Shown piece by piece: positions 10,024-18,942 of a DNA stretch of 64,000 nt (the stretch's first letter is position 1; each line of letters opens with the position of its first letter). The stretch comes from an uncultured Acetatifactor sp. (lineage in GTDB: Bacteria; Bacillota; Clostridia; Lachnospirales; Lachnospiraceae): contig CAJTPN010000004.1 in the NCBI GenBank assembly GCA_910578185.1, forward strand, positions 150,197-214,196, read 5' to 3'. Below the pieces are notes generated by a model. The model was not told the DNA's origin, made no database searches, and worked only from the letters and a program-made list of their open reading frames with translations. The translations under genes and the position numbers were made by a program.

Positions 10024-10063
10024 AAGGACGCAATGAGCCATCTCTGCGCTCCATTGCGTCCTT
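10024..10063 (-). promoter_or_regulatory. 12-bp hairpin at the 5' end of the gltB leader
   Basis: AAGGACGCAATG (10024-10035) pairs perfectly with CATTGCGTCCTT (10052-10063). On the minus strand the stem is followed by TTTTGCG, so it resembles a weak terminator, and it begins within a few bases of the predicted gltB transcription start. It could be an attenuator, an mRNA-stabilising 5' hairpin, or the terminator of the upstream gene at 10177. Confidence 0.5.
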
Positions 10064-10071
10064 GTTAAAGT

Positions 10072-10100
10072 ACTATACAACATTTTTTCTCATTTGTAAA
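10072..10100 (-). promoter_or_regulatory. gltBD promoter
   Basis: On the minus strand TTTACA (10095-10100) and TATAGT (10072-10077) are separated by exactly 17 bases, one mismatch each from consensus. Transcription should start near 10065, giving a leader of about 165 bases before the gltB ATG at 9901. Confidence 0.65.
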
Positions 10101-10176
10101 TATAAACTTTTTAGCAAGTTGTCAGATTGTTTGATTTATTTATTATTTATACTCAATTATCCGACTTTTAAGTTCT

Positions 10177-12180
10177 TTACGAAAGCCAAAATTCCTTGCC
10201 GCTTCCATCTTTGGACGGCTCCGGCCAAAATGTTGAAAGCACTGCCATCCAGATTCCCGTCCATGTAAACGCCAAAAAAAGCAGGGTTTTATTGGAAGCA
10301 CGGACATTTGTATAAGTAATTCCCGTCAGGAGCTGCCCTTCCACAGAAACTCCATCCACGGAAAGCCCTCCATATTCTATCAGCGGCATTTCCCCCTGCT
10401 TTGTCACCCACAAAGAAACCGGCGCATCATTTCCTCTTGCCTGAATGACAAGACGATAGGTAACTCTGTGATCCAGCTTCCAGGCCACGTTCAGGGTTCG
10501 ATAATGGCTCGCTTCTTCCTCTTTCACAGCCTCCCCCTCCGAGAACTCTCCCGATGAAAATTTCCCTGTGGAAATTTCACCTATGGAAAGTACATGCTGG
10601 TATCTGAGAGTATCCCCTTCCCATAGCATGATATCGTACTCTCCGTTTTGCCCCAGGCACTCCAGTCCAAGACCGATCTCCCCTACCTGGTCAAAGGTTG
10701 GCTTAAAGTCCGCCTCCATTACGGCGCCATGGGACAAAGTCAAGGTTTGAAACGAAGCTCCTCCGTTGGTGGCAGACACTTCCTCCCTGGCCAGCAGCGC
10801 AAAGGGAATTGACAGTAAAGCGGCTGCCGCCCATAGAAAACAAACGCTGCGCTTTCCCCCGGGCAGTTTCCCCGCTAAGTATCTGCGAAAAACCCCCCTG
10901 ACGGTGCTATCCTGGGCCAATGACCGCTCCCCCGTTTCGTGTCCTCCCCCTTCCAATACGATGGCAAAAAATGCCAGGATACTAACACAAAAAATACGGT
11001 AAGTAAAAAAATGATGTCCCTGGGTATGGTTTGCAAGTGCAAAATACCAGACAATCCCGGACAATCCTGTCAAAAGATAAGCATACCGCCCCAAGCTTCT
11101 CCCCAGTCCGTATTTCAGCGTGCGCAGAAACCACCAAACCAGCCAGGCCAACAAAATCATAGCATAAAGCTTATACCCGTAATGTTTCCAGTTGGAATAG
11201 ATCACTTCCATCCTGTCCGCCAGCCCCAGCCTGCTTTCCGCCTGAGCCCCCAGCCGAAAAAACACTTCATAGACCGCTTCTTTTATCACATTTCTCCCCA
11301 AGACTATGGTTGCCAAAATCCACTTCATAATCCACATAAAGGCATAACCCACAATCCAGCCAACTCCGGAAACCACCACACGCTTCAAACCCGCCGACGC
11401 CTTTTCCCTGTCGCCTACAGCTTCCGGAACCCTTCTCCCATCATTTCCCACACTCCCGTCCGTCACAAGCCACCAGACTAACGGCACGCCCCAGGTGATA
11501 AGCGGAAAGGTCAGCAGGTCAAAATAGCTTGTAAGCATGCCCATAACTAGAAAAAAATAAACATATCGTAAATCTTGCGAAAAGAAAACCCGCTTTTTCA
11601 CCATCAACAGCGTCCCCAGAAAGGCGATATAAAATACCCAGGTATACTGCAAGGACAACGTCATGGCGGATGGATTCAACAGCAGATAGGAACTGCCAAG
11701 CATCAGTACATACCCGATTCCCCTCTCCTTTCCTATCACATATGCCAAAAGCAAAATCAGCAAAAGCTGGCAGATTCCATTCAATATCCTCAGTTCTGAA
11801 TAATCAAACAACAATAAAAGCGGGCGAAGAATACACACATATCCATGCCAATAATATGCATAGTCCCCACTGAATTCGTTATATGCATTCATGGCCCGGC
11901 GCAGCGGGTTCCCCCGTCCGGTATCCAAGGCGGTATACAACATAATTCTATCCGTAGAATCATCCATCACATCCGGCAGATAGGAATGAAAATAGGTATC
12001 CCATGACTGCGCCGTCACCGTGGCCCTGGGATACCATCCCTCTTTTTCCAGAATTTCCATAGATTCCGCCTTATGTCCCATATTCACCGGAAGCATAAAT
12101 GCCAATGTGAGCAGAAATGCGCCTGCCAAAGCACCTGTAATCAACAACAGCGCACTTTTTTTCATCATTTGCCTGACCAT
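10177..12180 (-). CDS. Large polytopic membrane protein with a beta-rich external domain
   Basis: I do not recognise a named family. The 667-residue protein has an N-terminal membrane helix, an external segment, then about nine hydrophobic segments up to about residue 430, a hydrophilic, probably extracytoplasmic beta-rich domain of about 170 residues, and a final membrane helix. The layout resembles GT-C-type integral membrane glycosyltransferases and their relatives. The external domain (FQTLTLSHG, later TYRLVIQARG and VSLWVTKQG) looks like the N-terminal domain of the protein at 16013, placed at the other end. Start 12180 has a GGGAG site 8 bases upstream. It lies downstream of the DUF6020-like gene in the same direction, in an envelope-glycan region. 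Confidence 0.6.
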   Translation of the reverse strand: MVRQMMKKSALLLITGALAGAFLLTLAFMLPVNMGHKAESMEILEKEGWYPRATVTAQSWDTYFHSYLPDVMDDSTDRIMLYTALDTGRGNPLRRAMNAYNEFSGDYAYYWHGYVCILRPLLLLFDYSELRILNGICQLLLILLLAYVIGKERGIGYVLMLGSSYLLLNPSAMTLSLQYTWVFYIAFLGTLLMVKKRVFFSQDLRYVYFFLVMGMLTSYFDLLTFPLITWGVPLVWWLVTDGSVGNDGRRVPEAVGDREKASAGLKRVVVSGVGWIVGYAFMWIMKWILATIVLGRNVIKEAVYEVFFRLGAQAESRLGLADRMEVIYSNWKHYGYKLYAMILLAWLVWWFLRTLKYGLGRSLGRYAYLLTGLSGIVWYFALANHTQGHHFFTYRIFCVSILAFFAIVLEGGGHETGERSLAQDSTVRGVFRRYLAGKLPGGKRSVCFLWAAAALLSIPFALLAREEVSATNGGASFQTLTLSHGAVMEADFKPTFDQVGEIGLGLECLGQNGEYDIMLWEGDTLRYQHVLSIGEISTGKFSSGEFSEGEAVKEEEASHYRTLNVAWKLDHRVTYRLVIQARGNDAPVSLWVTKQGEMPLIEYGGLSVDGVSVEGQLLTGITYTNVRASNKTLLFLAFTWTGIWMAVLSTFWPEPSKDGSGKEFWLS

Positions 12181-12264
12181 GTAATTTCTCCCTACAATCC
12201 AATTTCACCTTATCACGTTAAGCTTCCGCTTTCTGCCAAAACGGCTCAGACGGCCCAATACCGT

Positions 12265-14139
12265 TTACGATGCTTCATCTCCCGAGTGCCTTCCACAGGC
12301 ATGGCACCAACCCACATTGAGGGGCATTGCAGCCACCACCGGCAGCATATACCGCAGGTACGCGTCCACCGGAGAAGCCAGGCATACCAGCATGGTCAGA
12401 AGGGCAGGCGCCAAAGCTGCCAACTCCCTGTACTTTTTATGCGCAAGCAGATAAACCATACAGCCGATCAATATATAATTCTGAAATCCACAGCTATAAA
12501 GCATACCAACCACTGGCGCCCGTTTCCAATAATACCCTCCCTGTTCATACATATCCCGCAGTTCCTGATATTTCACGGCAAATTCCATATCCAGATACCC
12601 GTCCTGCCAGTGCTGCTCATTCCCAATATAATAATAGCCAATTCCCTCAAAATAAGCTTCCCTGTTTGGATAAAAGTATCCGTAAGTATGGTGCAGAAAT
12701 GCCTGAATATAGGTATCTGGGTGCTTCCAAAACTGCCCAAACCACACTCGGAAATAATCGGACAGCTCTTGGGCAGTGGGATTGCGCAGGAATTCCTCCT
12801 TGATAGGATCCGAAATATCAGGATTATAGAGCGCCGAAAGCTCCGCCACCTCCACGCGAAACATATGGGAGAGTACCTCCATCTCCTCCTCTGTGATATC
12901 CTCATAATGCTCCTTTACATATCGTGCCGTCTGCTGCAGAGGAATAGAGAACATTTCTCTGATGGGGCCGGAGGGAATGTCTTTCTGCGCCATATAAATT
13001 TTTTCCATAGACAGCACTCCAAGAGCACTTACCAAAATCAGAACATATACCTTCCAATATCGAAAATATGCCGCAAGAGCTATGATACAAAACAAAATCA
13101 GCACATAGATTCCGTTATTCCTCATACCCGTCACCACCCCACTGCAGATTGGAATCAGAATCCATTGCCACAAAACAACCTTTTTTTCATACAGAATATG
13201 CATCACCACTGTCGCCAACAGCACAAGATAAACATAATAACAGCTGTCCTTGGACACCGTAAAACCCCATATCTGCAAAAGAGGAAATAAGGTCAGATAA
13301 AGAAGTGCGGACCAACGCAAAAACACCGGCGTCTTCATCCGGTTTAACATATATACTTCATATGCAAATACAAACCATTGTACCACAAACTGCGGACCCG
13401 CATACAGAAACAAAGCCATGCTGTCGTTCCCAAACACCGTTCTGCTCACATGCAGGCATTGCCCCAACAGCCAGGTGCTGGCCACCGGGTGATGGGCCGT
13501 CCAGGGCTGCAGCGCGCCAATATAAGTCCAAAACTGAGCGTGGGCGTCCCACTGAAGGGTTCCGGGGAAAAAATTGATCAAAAAAGGAAGCTCCAGCGCC
13601 GCAATGACCGTAAACGGCCCCAGAAACGGATGCTTCTCAAACAACCATTTTTCCACCCGCCTTCTGGGCGCTTCACTGGAAAGTTCCCATTTATCGACAG
13701 CTGCCTTCAGCAGGATCATTCCGTTTTGAAAGGCCCAGTAATAACCGGCAATCACAAAACAAGCCAGGCCAAACTGCAATTTTCCGTGAAAAATATAATT
13801 CCAGTTTCCCAGCTCCTGATAGCTTCTCCCAAAGACCATACAAATCCCGAAAAAAAGCGATATTCCACGAATCCATGGCGACCTCTGCAAAGGATGCTTC
13901 CTCACCAGATAAAACATGCACGCCATGGCGACAGCCAGAAAGATCACTTCCATCCCCCAGCCATTTACATTACGGAATATGGCAAAAAAATATTTCACAA
14001 CAGGGATATCCACCACATACCCCCACTCAAGCTCTGTCAAAGCGCTTCCTTGCATGGCCATGGCTCCCATAAGCGCCTTGCCAGCCACCGCCCATCCTGT
14101 CTGACCGGAGTTTCTTACATACTCCCGAAATCTATTCAT
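12265..14139 (-). CDS. DUF6020-like polytopic membrane protein (copy 1)
   Basis: A 624-residue integral membrane protein with about a dozen hydrophobic segments, a layout common in GT-C-like glycan enzymes; I place it with DUF6020 by recall, and no function is known to me. Marker segments are FPGTLQWDAHAQ, SIPLQQTARYVKEHYEDIT and KHPDTYIQAFLHHTYGYFYP; all recur almost unchanged in the second copy at 48428-50347, so the two are paralogs. The acidic WDAHAQ segment after a helix is reminiscent of the external acidic motif of GT-C enzymes, which is inference. The gene is followed after 84 bases by the membrane protein at 10177, probably co-transcribed. Confidence 0.65.
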   Translation of the reverse strand: MNRFREYVRNSGQTGWAVAGKALMGAMAMQGSALTELEWGYVVDIPVVKYFFAIFRNVNGWGMEVIFLAVAMACMFYLVRKHPLQRSPWIRGISLFFGICMVFGRSYQELGNWNYIFHGKLQFGLACFVIAGYYWAFQNGMILLKAAVDKWELSSEAPRRRVEKWLFEKHPFLGPFTVIAALELPFLINFFPGTLQWDAHAQFWTYIGALQPWTAHHPVASTWLLGQCLHVSRTVFGNDSMALFLYAGPQFVVQWFVFAYEVYMLNRMKTPVFLRWSALLYLTLFPLLQIWGFTVSKDSCYYVYLVLLATVVMHILYEKKVVLWQWILIPICSGVVTGMRNNGIYVLILFCIIALAAYFRYWKVYVLILVSALGVLSMEKIYMAQKDIPSGPIREMFSIPLQQTARYVKEHYEDITEEEMEVLSHMFRVEVAELSALYNPDISDPIKEEFLRNPTAQELSDYFRVWFGQFWKHPDTYIQAFLHHTYGYFYPNREAYFEGIGYYYIGNEQHWQDGYLDMEFAVKYQELRDMYEQGGYYWKRAPVVGMLYSCGFQNYILIGCMVYLLAHKKYRELAALAPALLTMLVCLASPVDAYLRYMLPVVAAMPLNVGWCHACGRHSGDEAS

Positions 14140-14205
14140 GTCTAAATGTCTTCTCCTCTATAGGTATACTCTGTAAATCATTATCCAACCGTTTAACCAT
14201 ATATC

Positions 14206-14235
14206 AAGATATCATCAAAGCATCCATACTGTCAA
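14206..14235 (-). promoter_or_regulatory. Candidate promoter of DUF6020 copy 1
   Basis: On the minus strand a perfect TTGACA (14230-14235) is followed after 18 bases by TATCTT (14206-14211), about 70 bases before the ATG at 14139. A GAGGAG ribosome site precedes the start at a rather long spacing. Confidence 0.5.
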
Positions 14236-14283
14236 TAGGATTCCCTCTTGTAGTTGTAAATTATACCGAATTGATATATACTT

Positions 14284-14386
14284 ATAATACCGCTGATCGA
14301 AAGCCTGCTCATTGCATCCCCAGAATTGCATGGTTTGCAAAGCGGTTCCAGTGTGCCGGTACGCTAATAATACCACTGATCGGAAA
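14284..14386 (+). repeat. Imperfect direct repeat upstream of the DUF6056-like gene
   Basis: ATAATACCGCTGATCGAAA (14284-14302) recurs with two changes and one extra base at 14367-14386, a spacing of 83 bases. Each copy contains a TATAAT- or TAATAC-like box, so the repeat could be duplicated promoter or operator sequence. Apart from this and the minus-strand promoter, the 14140-14457 gap shows no gene. Confidence 0.5.
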
Positions 14387-14457
14387 ACACTGCCTTCGTC
14401 CGCTGCTCCATTACCGGGAGCGGCAAATCACATAAATTTTCACCAGAGGATAACACA

Positions 14458-15966
14458 ATGGCAAACGCACAAAAAAACTCCCCAAACAGCAATATCAGTT
14501 ACTTTCTCATCGGTGCCGCATGTATTGTTATCTTGGCGGCGGCCATAACCCCCCTGTTAATGATTGCAAAGTACAACTATCCCTCCGCAGACGACTGGAG
14601 TCACGCTGTAAAAACCTATCAGGCCGCAGGCGACGGATTGTTTGAAGTACTGAAGGCGGCATGGGAAACCGTTAGGATCAACTATCATACCTGGGAGGGC
14701 AGATATGCAAATGTCTTCCTGGCCTCTCTGCAGCCAGGCATATGGGGAGAGAAATACTACGGCTGCGTTACCTGGCTCATGCTGGGAAGCCTGATCTTCT
14801 CGGAATTTTACCTTTGCGGAAGTCTGCTTTGTCTTTTGGGTGAGAAGAAAAACCTCTGGCTCCTAATCCCCGTGATGGCCCCCGGACTTCTGCTGCAGAT
14901 TCTGTACTGTCCTTTTCCGGAAGAGAGCTTTTACTGGTATACCGGCGCCGTGAATTATACCTTTATCTACGGTCTTTCCCTGATTCTGACCGCGCTGTTT
15001 CTCCGCCTGGCATATGGGGATAAATCAGCGAAACGCAAAACCGTTCCGCTTTACGCCCTTGCCTGCCTGCTGGCAGTCCTTGTGGGAGGAGATAATTATG
15101 CCACCAGTCTCTCCTGCTTCCTGACGCTTTTACTCCTGAACGTTTTCCTGTTCCCCAAAAGTCGAAAAATTTTCTTCCGAATGTGCCCCATAACCTTACT
15201 GGAAGGAGCGGGAATGTTTGTATGTATCCTGTCGCCGGCAAACCAAGTGCGCCTGGAAGCCAATTTTGCAGGCGCTTCCAACAGCCCTCTGTGGGCCATT
15301 GTAATGTCCTTGGTTCGTTCCCTTACCAATATCTATTCCTGGACAAACCCGAAAGTGTTGTTCATGCTCCTGTTTATCCTGCCCTTTGTGTGGAAAGGAG
15401 TCGGGAGTATGAATTTCGGATTTCGACTCCCCGGTCTATTTACCCTGTTTACCTTTGGCCTCTATGCTTCCCAGATTACCGCTACCCTGTATATCGACGG
15501 CACCACGGGGGGCGGGCGAATGGCGGCAATCCTATATTACTCTTATTATATTTGGCTTATCGGTAACACATGCTATTGGATTGGATGGATTGCAAAACGC
15601 AGAAGCAGGCTGAGGGATGCTCTGGAGCGCATTCACTTTAAACTGGAAAATCATATTTTGATGTACTGTACCGCCATCGGCCTGTTAACCGCAGGCGTCA
15701 TCTGTATATCGGGACTGAAGGAAACCACCAGCTACAAGGCCTACCGAAACTGGCGGCAAGGCTGGGCCGCTCAGTACGCCGCAGAATGGGAAGAACGGCT
15801 CAATGTGCTGCATGACGACGGCATCCGGGAGGTAACTTTTCTCCCCCTGTCCGTACATCCGGAAATGCTGATGTATACGGACTTGCAGAAAGAAGACGGT
15901 TATCTCTGGGTCAACGATGCCTGCGCGCTTTACTATGGGAAGGACTTTGTCCGGATAGAAGACTGA
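14458..15966 (+). CDS. DUF6056-like polytopic membrane protein
   Basis: A 502-residue membrane protein with about eleven hydrophobic segments, resembling the DUF6056 family of GT-C-like envelope proteins; the family call is from memory of its pattern. The first external loop carries YNYPSADDWSHA, an acidic pair shortly after the first helix as in GT-C glycosyltransferases, then HTWEGRYANVF; later ESFYWYTGAVNYTF. The C-terminal about 70 residues after the last helix are hydrophilic. The start is the ATG at 14458 with an AGAGGA site. It stands alone on plus between two minus-strand glycan units and converges on the gene at 16013. A role in transferring or flipping a lipid-linked sugar is possible but unproven. 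Confidence 0.65.
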   Translation: MANAQKNSPNSNISYFLIGAACIVILAAAITPLLMIAKYNYPSADDWSHAVKTYQAAGDGLFEVLKAAWETVRINYHTWEGRYANVFLASLQPGIWGEKYYGCVTWLMLGSLIFSEFYLCGSLLCLLGEKKNLWLLIPVMAPGLLLQILYCPFPEESFYWYTGAVNYTFIYGLSLILTALFLRLAYGDKSAKRKTVPLYALACLLAVLVGGDNYATSLSCFLTLLLLNVFLFPKSRKIFFRMCPITLLEGAGMFVCILSPANQVRLEANFAGASNSPLWAIVMSLVRSLTNIYSWTNPKVLFMLLFILPFVWKGVGSMNFGFRLPGLFTLFTFGLYASQITATLYIDGTTGGGRMAAILYYSYYIWLIGNTCYWIGWIAKRRSRLRDALERIHFKLENHILMYCTAIGLLTAGVICISGLKETTSYKAYRNWRQGWAAQYAAEWEERLNVLHDDGIREVTFLPLSVHPEMLMYTDLQKEDGYLWVNDACALYYGKDFVRIED

Positions 15967-16000
15967 AAGAAAACGCTGTGTATACTTACCATTTCCTGCA

Positions 16001-16029
16001 ATGAGACGATTTTTATTTAATCGTCTCAT
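16001..16029. terminator. Perfect 11-bp hairpin across convergent gene ends
   Basis: ATGAGACGATT (16001-16011) pairs with AATCGTCTCAT (16019-16029) around a 7-base loop that contains the stop codon of the minus-strand gene (16013-16015). There is no T-run outside the stem, so it may act as a transcript 3' end stabiliser rather than a classic terminator. Confidence 0.5.
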
Positions 16030-18073
16030 GCTCAGCGGGCCGATACCACATCCTCCAAAGCTGCGCGGACGCCCCTTCTTCCAGGCGCATCTCTCCCAAA
16101 ACTTCTTTCTTCAAGTCCCCCGACACATATATCTCCTCCGGGAAGTCATTCTCCCCCCAGGCTATCACATAAAATACTTCCTCTTTCCAATTCGAAAAAT
16201 CCACATCCTCATACCAGATAAATTCTGCCCCCGGCACGTAATACGAATACAGCACATCATAGGTTGGAAATGTATAGACAATCTTCTCCTCTCCCTCTAC
16301 CTGCCCCAATAATTCTCTTGCCTGCAATATCCAAGGAATCGTATTAAACTCCTTTGCCTCCACAATGGAATAGGAGGAAGATACAAAAAGCGCCAGCCAC
16401 ACCATACCGGCGCTCCAGGCCGCCAGACTTTTTTCCGCCAGCAAAGCCAGCAGGAAAAGCCACAGAAACAGCAAAGCATCCACCAGATACCGATTCTCCC
16501 AGAAGTGACTCATCTGTGACGCCAAGAGCATACATATCCCATAAGCGGCAAAAAGCATCGCTCCCGAAAAACACAGAAATACTCGTTTTGGTTTCGTAAA
16601 CCGTTTATACTCTACCGCCACGCAAAACAGCGCTGTCAGGAACAAAACGCCAGGCAGATATTCCGAATACTTGAGATCGCTCTGAAAAGCCCATTGGCAC
16701 ATTTTGCCAATCCCCACAGGGGCAACTTCTCCCCGCTCTCCGGCAGCGTCACGCCTGAGGGTATCCACCACCACGGAAAGCCACGGCAAATATCCCGCAA
16801 TGGTGGCCACACAGCAAACCGCCCATTTCCACAGCCTGTCTCTATGTTGGGTCATGACCCAGCACAGCAAAAGCAGGTAAAGCAGCGCCAAGGGCACCAC
16901 GGAAAAATATTGTGTGTACACTCCGCCTAAGGATACCAAGACAAAAGCCATCCACCAGACCGTCTTATCAGAAAGCATAATCTCATATGCAAATAATCCC
17001 GCAGCAATTACAAAGAAAACCACCCAGGAATACATTCGCACATCCACATTGTAAAATATCATTTGAGGCCCCAATTCCGCTACCAGCAAAAACCCCATGG
17101 CCGTTTTCAGACCAAATCGCTTCCTGACAAGCGTAATTCCAAGGACACCTGTGGCGGCTGCCCCTGCTACCGACACCAGCTTCGCCACAAATATGTCCTC
17201 TCCTAACAGCCCCATCGCCGCCTGTACCAGCAGATAATACAGCGGAGGATGCACATCCGCCGCCGTCGCCTGCAGCATCTGAGCAAAATTGTTTTTCGTC
17301 ACCATCCGCCAGGTATACGCTTCGTCCCAGTGGACGGCCTCATTTCCGCACAGTCTGACCACCATACCAAGCAAAACCGCCAGCTCCAGAAACAATATTG
17401 GAAACTGCCATTTCACAAGCAGTCCTTCCAAAGCAGCCATCCGGTTACCGCCCGGGATTCCTCTTCCGCCTTCAGCCGCTTCCATCAGCATCAAACCAAT
17501 CATCCAGATAAACGACCACAAAAAGAGAACGTTTTTAAAGTCAAGAGGCAGCATATATACGTACCTGGTAACCGCCTGGCCCTCTATCAACATTCCTTCA
17601 AAGTATAACTCTCGATTCCCGGGGACTGCATCCGCTTCTGCTTCCGTGTAAATTGCATGGAATTCTCCCTGGGTTCCCTCCTCCACAGACAGGGTATAGG
17701 AATACAATGCCCCTTTTTTCAGCCGCCTGCCCACCTGCACATAAGTATATGCCCAATCGTTTACCGAAACGGCGGGGATGATTTCTTCCACAAGCAGTCT
17801 TCCCTTGCCATCCTCCTCCCGGATGCGGAAAATCAGATTGCCCTCCCATGCTTCCCCGTCAGGAAATGCAATGTCGAATGCCATTTCGGAAAGATAACCG
17901 CCCCGTGCCGTAAACGTCTGAGTCAGTTCCCGCCCGCCTTCCGGTGTACAGGCATACATAAGCCCCAGGGTGGGATCAATATTCGTCTCCTCCCTGATAA
18001 GGCAAAACGGAAACACACAGGCGCACAGTATCGTCATAAACACCAGAATAACCGTCCTGCCTGTCTTCTTCAT
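16013..18073 (-). CDS. GT39/PMT-like integral membrane glycosyltransferase
   Basis: A 686-residue membrane protein of the ArnT/PMT (GT-C, family 39-like) type, which moves a sugar from a polyprenyl-phosphate donor onto a glycan or lipid outside the membrane. After an N-terminal helix comes an external beta-rich domain (about residues 45-175), a second helix, then the catalytic core: HWDEAYTW (about 255, catalytic Asp-Glu) and DVHPPLYYLLV (about 278), both signature elements, followed by about ten more helices and a soluble C-terminal domain. It is the last gene of a run that begins with the MraY-like gene; the GT2 gene ends only 15 bases before its start. The acceptor cannot be predicted. Confidence 0.82.
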   Translation of the reverse strand: MKKTGRTVILVFMTILCACVFPFCLIREETNIDPTLGLMYACTPEGGRELTQTFTARGGYLSEMAFDIAFPDGEAWEGNLIFRIREEDGKGRLLVEEIIPAVSVNDWAYTYVQVGRRLKKGALYSYTLSVEEGTQGEFHAIYTEAEADAVPGNRELYFEGMLIEGQAVTRYVYMLPLDFKNVLFLWSFIWMIGLMLMEAAEGGRGIPGGNRMAALEGLLVKWQFPILFLELAVLLGMVVRLCGNEAVHWDEAYTWRMVTKNNFAQMLQATAADVHPPLYYLLVQAAMGLLGEDIFVAKLVSVAGAAATGVLGITLVRKRFGLKTAMGFLLVAELGPQMIFYNVDVRMYSWVVFFVIAAGLFAYEIMLSDKTVWWMAFVLVSLGGVYTQYFSVVPLALLYLLLLCWVMTQHRDRLWKWAVCCVATIAGYLPWLSVVVDTLRRDAAGERGEVAPVGIGKMCQWAFQSDLKYSEYLPGVLFLTALFCVAVEYKRFTKPKRVFLCFSGAMLFAAYGICMLLASQMSHFWENRYLVDALLFLWLFLLALLAEKSLAAWSAGMVWLALFVSSSYSIVEAKEFNTIPWILQARELLGQVEGEEKIVYTFPTYDVLYSYYVPGAEFIWYEDVDFSNWKEEVFYVIAWGENDFPEEIYVSGDLKKEVLGEMRLEEGASAQLWRMWYRPAEHETIK

Positions 18074-18088
18074 CTCCCGTTCTCCTTG

Positions 18089-18919
18089 TCAGCTTCTCTT
18101 ATGGTAAATCCGTTCCTTCATCCAGTGATATGCCCCTGAAAAAAATCTGCTCTCCGCCATCCACCTGCGCAGAGGTGCAAGCGTACATGCCATTGCTGCC
18201 CGATATCGAAACAATTCCCACCGCCCCATATAATTCGCCGCGATTTTTCTGTGCTCCCGTCTGTCACACCGCTTGTTCTCGCGGCTTTCCGAATAACCTC
18301 CCCCTTCATAGGAAGCAACCGGAAATCCCATATGAAGCATTTTGGCTCCTGCCCCATAATAACACCACAAAAAATGATCATAGTCAGCACGTATTTTGTA
18401 CCCCAGATCATATGGCTTGTCCCTGCACAGCCCAGCCCCGTAAAAGCAGGATTGGTGACAGGGTATATTGCGATAGCAGGTAAATCCGGTGATTATAGGC
18501 GCAGAAGCAATGGATACACCGTTTTTTGCACCAAAGGTATCCCCATAGAGCACCAGCCTGTCACAATCTGTCCCGGCCGCCCTCTCCTTTTGTATGACCG
18601 CCAGGGTTCTCTCCAACACTTTTTCATCATAAAATACGTCACCGCAGTTGAGAAATATCAAAAATGCACCTTTCGCATAGCCCACTGCCTGATTCATGGC
18701 ATCATAAATCCCGCCGTCCTTCTCCGCATGGATTCTGACCCGTTCCGTCCCCGGCAGCTTATCCGCTTCTCTCCGCCATCTTTCAAGCGCCCCGTCTGTG
18801 CTGCCCCCGTCTTTCAGCACCACTTCCACATCCTTGCAGGTCTGCCCCAGCACACTGGACAATGTGGCTTTTAATTTATCCCCCGGATTCAGACAAACCG
18901 TGATCACCGAAAATTCCAT
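18089..18919 (-). CDS. Glycosyltransferase family 2
   Basis: Cytosolic or membrane-associated inverting GT-A glycosyltransferase. It opens MEFSVITVCLNPG and shows the typical pattern KDGGSTDG (about 36), EKDGGIYDAMNQAVG (about 64) and LNCGDVFYD, the metal/nucleotide-binding area, so it belongs to the group that acts in polysaccharide assembly. The start at 18919 (276 residues) is chosen over the upstream in-frame ATG at 19021 because a GGGAGG site lies just before it and the GT2 fold begins immediately. The basic C-terminal tail (RYRAAMACTLAPLRRWM) suggests membrane contact. It lies between the HAD-CPBP fusion and the GT39-like gene in one operon. Confidence 0.88.
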   Translation of the reverse strand: MEFSVITVCLNPGDKLKATLSSVLGQTCKDVEVVLKDGGSTDGALERWRREADKLPGTERVRIHAEKDGGIYDAMNQAVGYAKGAFLIFLNCGDVFYDEKVLERTLAVIQKERAAGTDCDRLVLYGDTFGAKNGVSIASAPIITGFTCYRNIPCHQSCFYGAGLCRDKPYDLGYKIRADYDHFLWCYYGAGAKMLHMGFPVASYEGGGYSESRENKRCDRREHRKIAANYMGRWELFRYRAAMACTLAPLRRWMAESRFFSGAYHWMKERIYHKRS

Positions 18920-18942
18920 TGGAAGCCTCCCGTTCCATTGTC

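Noticed and set aside
12073..13290. Plus-strand open frame of 405 codons opposite the DUF6020 copy 1 gene
   Set aside because: It is antisense to a clear membrane-protein gene; the His/Gln/Ile-rich composition is the expected mirror of hydrophobic codons.
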